This document shows positions 1 through 5,998 of a stretch of DNA of 35,634 nt, in pieces. Source of the DNA: a virus; the IMG/VR virus record IMGVR_UViG_3300006733_000030, positions 1 through 35,634 of that record; one strand, given 5' to 3'. The position numbers and the translations under genes were made by a program. The notes beneath the pieces are model-generated. The model was given only the letters and a program-made list of their open reading frames with translations. It searched no databases and was not told the DNA's origin. Each line of letters begins with the position of its first letter. Position 1 is the stretch's first letter.

Positions 1-270
1 AGAGATTATACACCTTTTTCAGACGGACATAGAGAGTGTGTGCCAGTAGATGGTAAGCCTGTTGGAGCATTAACAGCACAGGCAATAGCAAAGGACAGCT
101 TAATTGGTAACGAAACAAAAATCCGCAGATTAACCCCTACTGAATGTGAAAGACTACAAGGATTCCCTGATGGCTGGACGGATGGAATAAGTGATACACA
201 GAGATATAAAACCTTGGGTAATGCAGTTACTGTGAATGTTATAAGAGAAATAATGAAGACATTAAAGTAA
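1..270 (+). CDS. C5-cytosine DNA methyltransferase, C-terminal part
   Basis: The frame is open from base 1, so the 5' part is missing. The C-terminal 89 residues carry the last conserved blocks of cytosine-C5 methylases: motif IX-like RRLTPTECERLQGFPDGW and motif X-like RYKTLGNAVTVNVI. Motif IX supports the target-recognition domain; motif X helps bind S-adenosylmethionine. The catalytic PC motif would lie upstream and cannot be seen. A complete protein would methylate cytosine and probably shields phage DNA from restriction (inferred). The gene ends in the 45-base sequence that recurs at the end of the window, so it may be an alternative allele of the terminal locus. Confidence 0.85.
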   Translation, partial: RDYTPFSDGHRECVPVDGKPVGALTAQAIAKDSLIGNETKIRRLTPTECERLQGFPDGWTDGISDTQRYKTLGNAVTVNVIREIMKTLK

Positions 271-312
271 AAACATTTAACATTAAGTAATATGCAAGAA
301 ATATTGGATACA
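268..312 (+). repeat. 45-bp direct repeat, left copy
   Basis: These 45 bases are identical to 35590-35634. The left copy starts at the stop codon of the methylase gene and the right copy at the end of the 3D-domain gene. It may be the join of a circular assembly, a shared linker next to a variable cassette, or less likely an attachment core, since no integrase is seen. Confidence 0.9.
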
Positions 313-330
313 TTCACTAGAAGACCTTAG
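292..330 (+). pseudogene. short remnant ORF between linkers
   Basis: ATG after the TAATATG-type junction opens a 12-residue frame ending at TAG. In another frame the same DNA gives LEDLRDQINKNINS followed by the linker stop. That resembles the C-terminus of the protein at 1541-1843 (EQILKNINS). I read this as the stump of a linker cassette after deletion or frameshift, not as a working gene. Confidence 0.3.
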
Positions 331-349
331 AGACCAAATTAATAAAAAC

Positions 350-363
350 ATAAATAGTTAAGT
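350..363 (+). repeat. stop-start linker, copy 1
   Basis: ATAAATAGTTAAGT, with ATG two bases further on at 366. The 14-mer has TAA, TAG and TAA in three different frames. This copy has GT between motif and ATG. Confidence 0.85.
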
Positions 364-365
364 GT

Positions 366-917
366 ATGGAAAAATCAAAATGTTGTGAGTCTAAAATTTT
401 AACTGTAAATTTAGGATCAGAGGTTGGCGATAGAAATAAAGGTGAACTTCAAAAAATACCACCACATATACTCATGGTTGATGTTTGTTCTAATTGTGGA
501 ATTATTGTAAAACAAGAAACAGGTAGCATTTTAGATAAAAAACTCCAAGAAGTATCAAAAGAATTTGAGGATTTTTCTGATAATGTGTGGCAGGTGAAGT
601 ATAGGGAGATGTCAGTAAATGAATTATTAGGAAAACAAAAACAATTTATGATAGAAAAAATTAAAGAATGTTGTGAGTTTGTTGTGCCAGAAAAAAAACA
701 ACAATTTGAGAATAATGACCATGAAATTGTTGGCTGGAACGAGTGCCGAGAACAAATATTAAAAAACATAAAAAAACAAATAAACTGGTGCATGTGTACT
801 GAGCTTTCAGCGGTAGCCAGAAACATGAAGTCAACATGCTCTAAGTGTGGTGGAGATGACGCTTATGGTACTTCTTCGCAAAGACCAGCTGAATATAAAA
901 AGAGAATTAAAACATAA
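366..917 (+). CDS. small zinc-ribbon accessory protein, probably a fusion
   Basis: 183 residues, no family recognised. The N-terminus has KCC followed by a second CSNC pair near residue 42, a likely treble-clef or zinc-ribbon site. A further CSKC pair lies near residue 158. The first residues (EKSKCCES) match the protein at 1236, so the two share an N-terminal module. Near residue 130 the sequence EQILKNI and its DNA match the end of the 1541 gene just before its linker. Here the linker has lost its stops, so the frame runs on into a second cysteine-bearing segment. This suggests two cassettes fused by loss of a linker. No SD precedes the ATG. Confidence 0.7.
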   Translation: MEKSKCCESKILTVNLGSEVGDRNKGELQKIPPHILMVDVCSNCGIIVKQETGSILDKKLQEVSKEFEDFSDNVWQVKYREMSVNELLGKQKQFMIEKIKECCEFVVPEKKQQFENNDHEIVGWNECREQILKNIKKQINWCMCTELSAVARNMKSTCSKCGGDDAYGTSSQRPAEYKKRIKT

Positions 918-927
918 ATAGTTAAGT
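914..927 (+). repeat. stop-start linker, copy 2
   Basis: ATAAATAGTTAAGT directly abutting ATG at 928. The first TAA (915-917) is the stop codon of the preceding gene. Confidence 0.85.
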
Positions 928-1086
928 ATGAAAAAACCAAGCATAAAAGACATCTACGGGTATATTATTGGTGACTACCAGAGTATCTACTACACAGAAA
1001 ACAATGGGCTGTGTGGACCAAGATATTATAATGTCATACTGGACTTCGTACACGACATTGTTTGGAAGTTGAGATATAAAAAATAA
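928..1086 (+). CDS. small hypothetical protein (52 aa)
   Basis: Short frame set between two copies of the linker. The product is tyrosine-rich (several YY and IY pairs) with a basic end (WKLRYKK). No motif or family is recognised. The argument for a real gene is its position: it starts at the linker ATG and its stop lies in the next linker, as for its neighbours. No SD is present. Confidence 0.55.
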   Translation: MKKPSIKDIYGYIIGDYQSIYYTENNGLCGPRYYNVILDFVHDIVWKLRYKK

Positions 1087-1096
1087 ATAGTTAAGT
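1083..1096 (+). repeat. stop-start linker, copy 3
   Basis: ATAAATAGTTAAGT immediately before ATG 1097. The stop codon of the 928 gene (1084-1086) is the first TAA of the motif. Confidence 0.85.
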
Positions 1097-1234
1097 ATGA
1101 TAAAACATAAAACTTACTGTAGGTTATCCTTAGTTCGTGACAGCAAATTTTGTCCTTTGTTGCTTGTTAAGTTAATTGATTATATAAGGTACAAATATTA
1201 TATTGAAAAAATAAATAAAAATAACACAATATAA
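1097..1234 (+). CDS. small basic hypothetical protein (45 aa)
   Basis: Starts at the linker ATG and ends one base before the next ATG (TAA-T-ATG junction). The product is basic, with two cysteines and a tyrosine/lysine-rich tail. No family recognised. Support is positional only. Confidence 0.5.
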   Translation: MIKHKTYCRLSLVRDSKFCPLLLVKLIDYIRYKYYIEKINKNNTI

Positions 1235-1235
1235 T

Positions 1236-1538
1236 ATGCAAGAAGAAAAATCAAAATGCTGTGAATCAGATGTAAGTGTCATTGGTGACACAACCAAATA
1301 CTACAAATGCAAGTTATGTGGAAAGGCTTGTGATTTATCAACAGAGGCAAAAGAATACAAAGATTTTGAAGTAAGGAAAGTTACTGATATAACTGGTCAT
1401 TATTGGGCTTTTATTGATTGTGAAGGTTATGAATTTGGGAGTTGTCGCAGAAAAATTGACTCAAATTCTGAAGATGGCTATTCCTATGAGGAAGCAAAAG
1501 AAAGGGCTGAAAAATTATTTAAGCACATAAATACCTAA
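1236..1538 (+). CDS. zinc-ribbon accessory protein (100 aa)
   Basis: The N-terminal third has KCCES, then YKCKLCGKAC, a CxxC-type zinc knuckle. The rest is acidic and charged, with GYSYEEAKERAEKLF, which looks like a closing amphipathic helix. The start of the protein is nearly the same as the 366 protein (KSKCCES), so they are probable paralogues or share a swapped module. Function unknown; nucleic-acid or protein binding would be usual for such ribbons (inferred). The stop lies in a variant linker, ATAAATACCTAAAT. Confidence 0.75.
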   Translation: MQEEKSKCCESDVSVIGDTTKYYKCKLCGKACDLSTEAKEYKDFEVRKVTDITGHYWAFIDCEGYEFGSCRRKIDSNSEDGYSYEEAKERAEKLFKHINT

Positions 1539-1540
1539 AT

Positions 1541-1843
1541 ATGCTAGAACAAATCATAAAAAAAACAATGAAAGAGTTTGATTTAATGTTTGGAGAGTGT
1601 CCAGTTGGTAGCGTTAAGTATAAGAAGAGAGAGGAGATCAAACAATTCATCAAGGAAAACTTTGTTCCAAAAAGTGAGTTGGAGAAAGGAATAGGGGTGT
1701 TAAGGCAAATAATTAACGAGGACTACAAAAAAAATTTGATTGATAATAAGGATATAGTTCGATGGCTTGGTGTTGATCTGGAGATAGAGAATAACCTTTC
1801 AGATGAGATTAAAGAACAAATATTAAAAAACATAAATAGTTAA
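1541..1843 (+). CDS. hypothetical helical protein (100 aa)
   Basis: Highly charged, predicted mostly helical from its heptad-like lysine/glutamate pattern. No family recognised. The ATG follows the variant linker by 0 bases. The C-terminal EQILKNINS is encoded by DNA that continues straight into linker copy 4, and the same 23 bases up to the linker recur inside the 366 gene, so the end of this gene belongs to the repeated unit. Confidence 0.65.
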   Translation: MLEQIIKKTMKEFDLMFGECPVGSVKYKKREEIKQFIKENFVPKSELEKGIGVLRQIINEDYKKNLIDNKDIVRWLGVDLEIENNLSDEIKEQILKNINS

Positions 1844-1845
1844 GT
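1832..1845 (+). repeat. stop-start linker, copy 4
   Basis: ATAAATAGTTAAGT followed by AT and ATG at 1848. The stop of the 1541 gene is the third-frame TAA of the motif (1841-1843). Confidence 0.85.
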
Positions 1846-1847
1846 AT

Positions 1848-2030
1848 ATGGATAAAATAAAAGCGTGGGCGTTCTTAGCTGAGAAGGATAAAGATAAATA
1901 TTTTGTGACTGATGAAGGTGCAACAGCGTTAATATATCTTAAAAAACCTAAACCAAGAACTAACCCATTTGATTATTTCAACCATGGCTTAAAGTGGAAA
2001 CCAACAAAGATAGAAATAATAAATAAATAG
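1848..2030 (+). CDS. hypothetical protein (60 aa)
   Basis: Short basic protein with a KKPKPRTNPFDYF centre. No family recognised. Placed exactly between linker copies 4 and 5; its stop TAG is the middle stop of copy 5. Confidence 0.6.
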   Translation: MDKIKAWAFLAEKDKDKYFVTDEGATALIYLKKPKPRTNPFDYFNHGLKWKPTKIEIINK

Positions 2031-2036
2031 TTAAGT
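2023..2036 (+). repeat. stop-start linker, copy 5
   Basis: ATAAATAGTTAAGT abutting ATG 2037. The preceding gene stops at the TAG inside it (2028-2030). Together with copies 2, 3 and 4 this shows all three stop frames of the motif being used. Confidence 0.85.
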
Positions 2037-2261
2037 ATGGAAAAAAACAAACGAGACATAAACTACTATAGTGGCTTACTAAAAATTATGGCAGATGAGT
2101 TAAATGTTCATGAGGTTGTTATATTAAAAGCTGAAACAGAAGAAGGGGAATTAAAGGTTTACTATGATAAAAAGGAAGGCAGAGTGATGACAATGCTTGG
2201 AGGACAAGAGACTTTTTCTAATGCTATTGCTCTCAATGTGTGTGAACAGCAGTTTAGTTAA
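2037..2261 (+). CDS. hypothetical protein (74 aa)
   Basis: Small mixed alpha/beta-looking protein with a charged N-terminus and a strand-like VVILKAE / ELKVYYDKK region. No family recognised. It stops just before linker copy 6 (TAA at 2259-2261), the only gene of the set whose own stop is outside the linker. Confidence 0.6.
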   Translation: MEKNKRDINYYSGLLKIMADELNVHEVVILKAETEEGELKVYYDKKEGRVMTMLGGQETFSNAIALNVCEQQFS

Positions 2262-2263
2262 TA

Positions 2264-2277
2264 ATAAATAGTTAAGT
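2264..2277 (+). repeat. stop-start linker, copy 6
   Basis: ATAAATAGTTAAGT, then AT and ATG at 2280. Last exact copy; junctions further right use TAATATG or AAATATG instead. Confidence 0.85.
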
Positions 2278-2279
2278 AT

Positions 2280-2741
2280 ATGAAGCCTAAGTCAGCAATA
2301 CAAAAAGGAAAGCTGTTAGAGGACTATATAGCTGACCAAATAAAAGAGAAGGGGTTAGACCCAAAGGCGTGTAGATCTGCTGGTTCAGGTTCTGGCAACA
2401 GAGAAAAAGCTGATATAAATACTTCACTTGTAATACTAGGAAGAAATGTTGGTATTGAAGCAAAGAACCACAAAGTCCCTCACATAAAAGACTGGTGGAA
2501 GCAAACACAGAAGCTGGAAGTGCTTGGTAGAGAGCCTGTATTGGTCTATAAATTGGCTGGAGAGAGCTTTGGAGACTCAAAGGCTGTAATATACCTAAAT
2601 ACATTGCTAGACCTTATTAAACTGGCAAATACTGGAGACTTTAGAGAGCCAGTAGATGACAAAACTGAAAGTAGGGAGATGTTGTGGAAGCTTAATAATT
2701 TAAAGAATGCTATAAAGCAGTTAGAGAAGGAGTTAAAATAA
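2280..2741 (+). CDS. PD-(D/E)XK nuclease, resolvase-like
   Basis: 153 residues. The sequence has the spacing of a PD-(D/E)XK nuclease: E14 in the first helix (GKLLEDYIAD), D45 (EKADINTS) and E60-A-K62 (VGIEAKNHK), followed by strands and a helix (KDWWKQTQKLE). This layout is usual for phage Holliday-junction resolvases and related VRR/RecB-type nucleases. The likely role is cutting branched DNA during recombination or packaging; a restriction-like role cannot be excluded. It is the last gene of the linker series and the only one with a clear enzymatic fold. Confidence 0.65.
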   Translation: MKPKSAIQKGKLLEDYIADQIKEKGLDPKACRSAGSGSGNREKADINTSLVILGRNVGIEAKNHKVPHIKDWWKQTQKLEVLGREPVLVYKLAGESFGDSKAVIYLNTLLDLIKLANTGDFREPVDDKTESREMLWKLNNLKNAIKQLEKELK

Positions 2742-2742
2742 T

Positions 2743-3072
2743 ATGAAAACTAAAGACCTAAAAGATTATTCACAATTCCATTGCAACGAAGTCACAACAT
2801 CTACAATTAGAGGGTTAAGTATATATTTAAAGAAAGACAAAAATAACATGAACAGTATAGACAAAAAGGAAATATCAAGACTAAGGAAGTTAATGCTAAA
2901 CAGAAAGATAGAAATGCTAGATGGTAAGTTTTATTTAGATATAGTATATGAGGAATGTAGGTGTGACTGGAGTGACTTGTTTATACAAGATGTATTAATA
3001 GGCCAGTGTTACAAGAAGATGGATAAGATAGTTAGGAAATATGCTACTTATACACAGACCTGTTGTGAATAG
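2743..3072 (+). CDS. hypothetical protein (109 aa)
   Basis: Follows the nuclease gene with a TAA-T-ATG junction. Basic N-terminal half, then an EECRCDW segment and C-terminal cysteines (TQTCCE). No family recognised. The early cassette cluster ends here, followed by a promoter. Confidence 0.65.
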   Translation: MKTKDLKDYSQFHCNEVTTSTIRGLSIYLKKDKNNMNSIDKKEISRLRKLMLNRKIEMLDGKFYLDIVYEECRCDWSDLFIQDVLIGQCYKKMDKIVRKYATYTQTCCE

Positions 3073-3096
3073 TAAATTTACTACAAACTTATGGTA

Positions 3097-3125
3097 TGGA
3101 CAAAGACATTCATTTATGCTATAAT
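3097..3125 (+). promoter_or_regulatory. sigma-70 promoter, extended -10
   Basis: TGGACA (3097-3102), 17-base spacer, TATAAT (3120-3125). The -10 is preceded by TATGC, an extended -10 context shared with the sites at 18118 and 19762. A start near 3132 would give a short RNA ending at the terminator at 3213-3222. Confidence 0.7.
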
Positions 3126-3152
3126 ACATGTATAAAGTGAAGAACTTCTACC

Positions 3153-3206
3153 ATGCGTACTAAATTTAAATATAAAAAGACTAACACTCGATTTTGTGAA
3201 GATTAA
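3153..3206 (+). CDS. putative 17-aa basic leader peptide
   Basis: ATG at 3153 opens a short frame (MRTKFKYKKTNTRFCED) that ends at 3206, within the right arm of the terminator hairpin. Ribosomes finishing this peptide would cover the hairpin, the geometry of translational attenuation. No SD is visible. It could also be chance. Confidence 0.3.
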   Translation: MRTKFKYKKTNTRFCED

Positions 3207-3222
3207 TCGTGTGCTTTTTTTT
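3185..3222 (+). terminator. rho-independent terminator
   Basis: Arms 3185-3193 and 3205-3213 pair over nine positions with one T-T mismatch, with an 11-base loop, followed by eight T (3215-3222). Confidence 0.75.
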
Positions 3223-3227
3223 GTTTG

Positions 3228-3370
3228 TTAACTGACGGTGGATGAAAAAGAAATCAAGTAAGATATAACAACCCAAATTTCGAATGGAGCAGACTCATTG
3301 GTTACGACTAAGTGAGCATGCAATTACTGAGGGATTGGAAAAGTTCTTTCCTTTGTCCGTCGTCAGTTAA
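3228..3370 (+). ncRNA. structured RNA closed by a 16-bp stem
   Basis: Bases 3228-3243 pair with 3355-3370 (ten Watson-Crick pairs from TTAACTGACG, then six more with three wobbles). They enclose about 110 bases without a good reading frame. Inside are a six-pair hairpin (CTCATT...AGTGAG) and a GGAAA/TTTCC hairpin. The region follows a terminator and precedes a small gene. Length and closure suggest a folded RNA element, but no known family is recognised. Confidence 0.45.
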
Positions 3371-3378
3371 TAGAGTAT

Positions 3379-3513
3379 ATGTGTAATTGTTATTATTGCG
3401 GAAAACATATAGAGAGAGTGGATATAGATGCGGCAATAGGTGGCGACCAAATTATTTATGTTGGTGAGCTATGCAAGGAATGCTTAAAAAACGTTATAGA
3501 CAATGCAAAATGA
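3379..3513 (+). CDS. tiny zinc-ribbon protein (44 aa)
   Basis: Two cysteine pairs, CNCYYC near the start and CKEC near residue 34, form a compact zinc ribbon. The stop codon overlaps the next ATG (ATGA), suggesting translational coupling. No SD. Function unknown. Confidence 0.6.
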   Translation: MCNCYYCGKHIERVDIDAAIGGDQIIYVGELCKECLKNVIDNAK

Positions 3514-3599
3514 TGTTAGAAGACATAAAAGACTATTTATTACTTATATTAAGCGCTCTAATGCTACTATATGTAGTGCGGAGTTTTATAAAAATATAA
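3510..3599 (+). CDS. single-span membrane peptide (29 aa)
   Basis: Starts within the stop of the zinc-ribbon gene. After a short acidic N-terminus, a run of about 17 hydrophobic residues (YLLLILSALMLLYVV) is followed by a basic end (RSFIKI), typical of a membrane anchor. Too short to assign; a role in the host membrane is possible. Confidence 0.45.
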   Translation: MMLEDIKDYLLLILSALMLLYVVRSFIKI

Positions 3600-3603
3600 A
3601 ATT

Positions 3604-3813
3604 ATGACAGACAAAAAGAGCGAGGGGGTTAAAAAAGAAGAAACCACAACAGATGAGGCTAAGGCTTTAATAGCTAAAAAGAACGCTGAGGACATTGCAG
3701 CGTGTACAGAGGGCCTAAAGGCACTATTAGAGGAGCATGGTTGTGACTTCAACATTACAATGACAATTTCTCCTAGAGGGAACCAACCAAATATACAAAT
3801 AATCAAGAAATAG
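3604..3813 (+). CDS. hypothetical protein (69 aa)
   Basis: Charged N-terminus, a helix (ALIAKKNAEDIAACTEGLKALLEEHG), then a strand pattern (DFNITMTISPRG) with a proline/asparagine-rich tail. The helix followed by a strand of alternating residues recurs in small phage proteins of unknown function. Lies three bases before the next gene. Confidence 0.65.
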   Translation: MTDKKSEGVKKEETTTDEAKALIAKKNAEDIAACTEGLKALLEEHGCDFNITMTISPRGNQPNIQIIKK

Positions 3814-3815
3814 AT

Positions 3816-4127
3816 ATGGCAGAAGAACAAAAAAAGGAAAAGTTTGTATCAGCTACTAATGAGGAGATGGCTGAGAGATGTTTCAACGATGATAGACTAG
3901 ACACAATTCATCAACTAGCGATGGAGGAGGTAAATATTGCTGGTTTGGAGCATGAATTAGAAGATCTGTCAGAAAGAACTGACCTTACAATGGAGGATAA
4001 GGAAAAGAACCTACAAACATGTAAAGATAATATTGAATTAAAGGCTAGAAGAATAAAGGCATTAAGAGGTAAACTAGCTATAGTAGAGAAGCTAGAGAAG
4101 AACATTAAGAAGTTCTTAAAAGGTTAA
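3816..4127 (+). CDS. coiled-coil protein (103 aa)
   Basis: Almost entirely helical and charged, with heptad-like hydrophobic spacing from residue 40 to the end. No family recognised. It is followed by the group I intron-like RNA; a short open stretch beyond that RNA (395-425 of the 4000s, ending TAG at 4427) could encode a C-terminal extension if splicing occurs, but this is speculative. Confidence 0.7.
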   Translation: MAEEQKKEKFVSATNEEMAERCFNDDRLDTIHQLAMEEVNIAGLEHELEDLSERTDLTMEDKEKNLQTCKDNIELKARRIKALRGKLAIVEKLEKNIKKFLKG

Positions 4128-4145
4128 TAGGAACAATTATTGATA

Positions 4146-4397
4146 AGAGATATACAACGTATCAAGTGCCGTGATCAGTGACTTACGGTAGATAATATAA
4201 GCGACTGGAGCTGAATGAGGTAGCTCACTCCCACCATTAGTATATAAGCTTTTGTATATTATTGGGGTGAGTGAAACCAGAGACTCATGCAAGGCTCACC
4301 ATCATAGTGATGTCTAACAACATTAAGATAGTCTCTAAGTGGAAGGGGGACTAGGCGATGTAAACTTGATGCTACATAGTATGGTGGAAGTATCTCT
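4146..4397 (+). ncRNA. group I intron-like structured RNA
   Basis: About 250 bases with no credible coding frame. AGAGACT (4279-4285) pairs with AGTCTCT (4330-4336), and the 3' strand is preceded by TTAAGAT, as in the R and S elements forming P7 of group I introns. A P8-like hairpin CATCA/TGATG (4300-4312) sits between them. Upstream, a long hairpin pairs 4234-4245 with 4254-4265, extended by 4224-4228 with 4267-4271. Another hairpin is 4169-4174/4183-4188, and ends 4146-4152/4391-4397 pair over seven bases. P3 (GAGCT 4208-4212 with GGCTC 4293-4297) is weak and P4/P5 are unresolved. It encodes no homing nuclease. Confidence 0.5.
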
Positions 4398-4433
4398 GGT
4401 ATTAAATTAGGAATGATTCCTAAATAGAAAACT

Positions 4434-5654
4434 ATGGACATAAACCTAATAAAACCATACGAGAAGAACGCCAAGAAGCATCCAAAAAAACAGATCCAGC
4501 AGGTAGCAAACAGCATCAAGGAGTTTGGTTTTAATCAGCCTATTGTGGTTGATAAAAATAATGTAATTATAGTAGGACACGGAAGATATGAAGCAAGTAA
4601 ACTATTAGGATTGGAAGAAGTGCCTGTGAAAGTAGTTGATTTGACAGAAGAACAAGCAAAAGCATACAGATTGGCTGATAACAAGCTTAATGAGAGTGAT
4701 TGGGATATGGATTTAGTTATCCAGGAGTTAAAAGACCTAGACAGTGAGGAATTGGTTGAATTATCAGGGTTTGAGAAAGATTTACTTATAGAGCCAGAAG
4801 ACAAAGATGATGATGTTCCTGATGCACCAGAAGAACCAACAGCTAAATTGGGAGATATATACCAACTAGGAACCCACAGGATAATGTGTGGTGATAGTAC
4901 TAAGGTTGAGGATGTTGAGGCGTTGATGGATGGGACTAAGGCAGATTTAGTTGTTACTGATCCACCGTATAATGTAGATTATGAGGGAAAAACAAAAGAC
5001 GCATTAAAAATTGAAAATGATAAAAAGAGTGATAATGAGTTTTGTTTGTTTTTAATAGAAGCGTTTAAGCGGATGAATGAATCAATAAAGTTGGGAGCAT
5101 CTTTTTATATTTGGCACGCGGACTCCGAGGGATTTAATTTTAGAAAAGCATGTAAAGAATCTGGATTACTAATTAGACAATGTATTATTTGGAACAAAAA
5201 CAGCTTAGTAATGGGGAGACAAGACTATCAGTGGAAGCATGAACCATGTTTATATGGATGGAAAGAGGGGTCAACACATAATTGGTATGGAGACAGAGAT
5301 AAAACAACAGTTTATAAAATCCCAGAAGATGAGAAAAAAGCATTTAAATGGTTCAAAAATCAATTAAAAAGACAGGAAAATAAGAACACCAGTATTGTAA
5401 ATCATGATAGACCAACAAGAAGCAGTGAGCATCCAACAATGAAGCCAGTGGAATTACTAGAAAAACAAGTTATTAACAGTTCTAAACAAGAAGATGTCGT
5501 TTTGGACACATTCCTAGGAAGCGGAAGCACATTGATAGCATGCGAGAAGACTAACAGAATATGTTATGGAATGGAACTAGACCCTAAATATATAGATGTA
5601 ATCATAAAACGATGGGAAGATTATACGGGGAATAAAGCAGAAAAGATTTCCTAA
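4434..5654 (+). CDS. ParB/Srx-domain DNA N6-adenine (or N4-cytosine) methyltransferase
   Basis: 406 residues. Residues 1-95 form a ParB/sulfiredoxin-type domain (IKPYEKNAKKHP, GHGRYEA at 48-54), a common N-terminal partner of phage methylases. The catalytic motif TDPPY is at 175-179, and the AdoMet-binding motif DTFLGSGST lies in the last quarter, a beta-class order. It transfers a methyl group from AdoMet to exocyclic amino groups in DNA, probably for restriction avoidance or marking DNA for packaging next to the terminase (inferred). The start is close to the first ParB strand; an in-frame TAG at 4425 rules out much extension. Confidence 0.9.
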   Translation: MDINLIKPYEKNAKKHPKKQIQQVANSIKEFGFNQPIVVDKNNVIIVGHGRYEASKLLGLEEVPVKVVDLTEEQAKAYRLADNKLNESDWDMDLVIQELKDLDSEELVELSGFEKDLLIEPEDKDDDVPDAPEEPTAKLGDIYQLGTHRIMCGDSTKVEDVEALMDGTKADLVVTDPPYNVDYEGKTKDALKIENDKKSDNEFCLFLIEAFKRMNESIKLGASFYIWHADSEGFNFRKACKESGLLIRQCIIWNKNSLVMGRQDYQWKHEPCLYGWKEGSTHNWYGDRDKTTVYKIPEDEKKAFKWFKNQLKRQENKNTSIVNHDRPTRSSEHPTMKPVELLEKQVINSSKQEDVVLDTFLGSGSTLIACEKTNRICYGMELDPKYIDVIIKRWEDYTGNKAEKIS

Positions 5655-5677
5655 AGAAACAGGACAAAACAGGAATT

Positions 5678-5998
5678 ATGCCAAAAGAAGATACACAATT
5701 CAAGCCAGGACAGTCAGGAAACCCTAAAGGAAGACCAAAGGGGACATTAAGCGTGGTCGCAGAGCTAAAGAAACAACTAGAACAATGTCCAGACGGTGAT
5801 AAGAGAACTTATTTAGAGATATTGGTTAAGAAGGTTTTAAAGAAGGGCATAGTAGATGGCGATGTAAACATGATAAAGGATATTATAAACAGGGTGGATG
5901 GTATGCCACAACAGAAGATAGAGCAAGAAATATCAGTTAAAGAATATCAATGGGGAGATTATGAAGACGATAATATACAAACCGAGGAAGTGGAGTAA
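5678..5998 (+). CDS. DUF5681-type protein, small-terminase candidate
   Basis: 106 residues. The N-terminus has the DUF5681 signature FKPGQSGNPKGRPKG (residues 7-21), followed by helices. Such proteins commonly sit directly before large terminase genes and are often taken as small-terminase-like DNA-recognition subunits, although this role is inferred. It overlaps the large terminase gene by 38 bases, supporting a joint packaging function. Confidence 0.8.
   Translation: MPKEDTQFKPGQSGNPKGRPKGTLSVVAELKKQLEQCPDGDKRTYLEILVKKVLKKGIVDGDVNMIKDIINRVDGMPQQKIEQEISVKEYQWGDYEDDNIQTEEVE

Larger units (their letters stand above)
3132..3222 (+). ncRNA. short terminated leader transcript
   Basis: A transcript of about 90 nt is expected between the promoter at 3097-3125 and the hairpin plus T-tract ending at 3222. 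It contains a 17-codon frame at 3153-3206 whose stop lies inside the terminator. It may be a regulatory small RNA, an attenuator for the genes beyond, or a peptide message. Inferred from promoter and terminator only. Confidence 0.45.
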
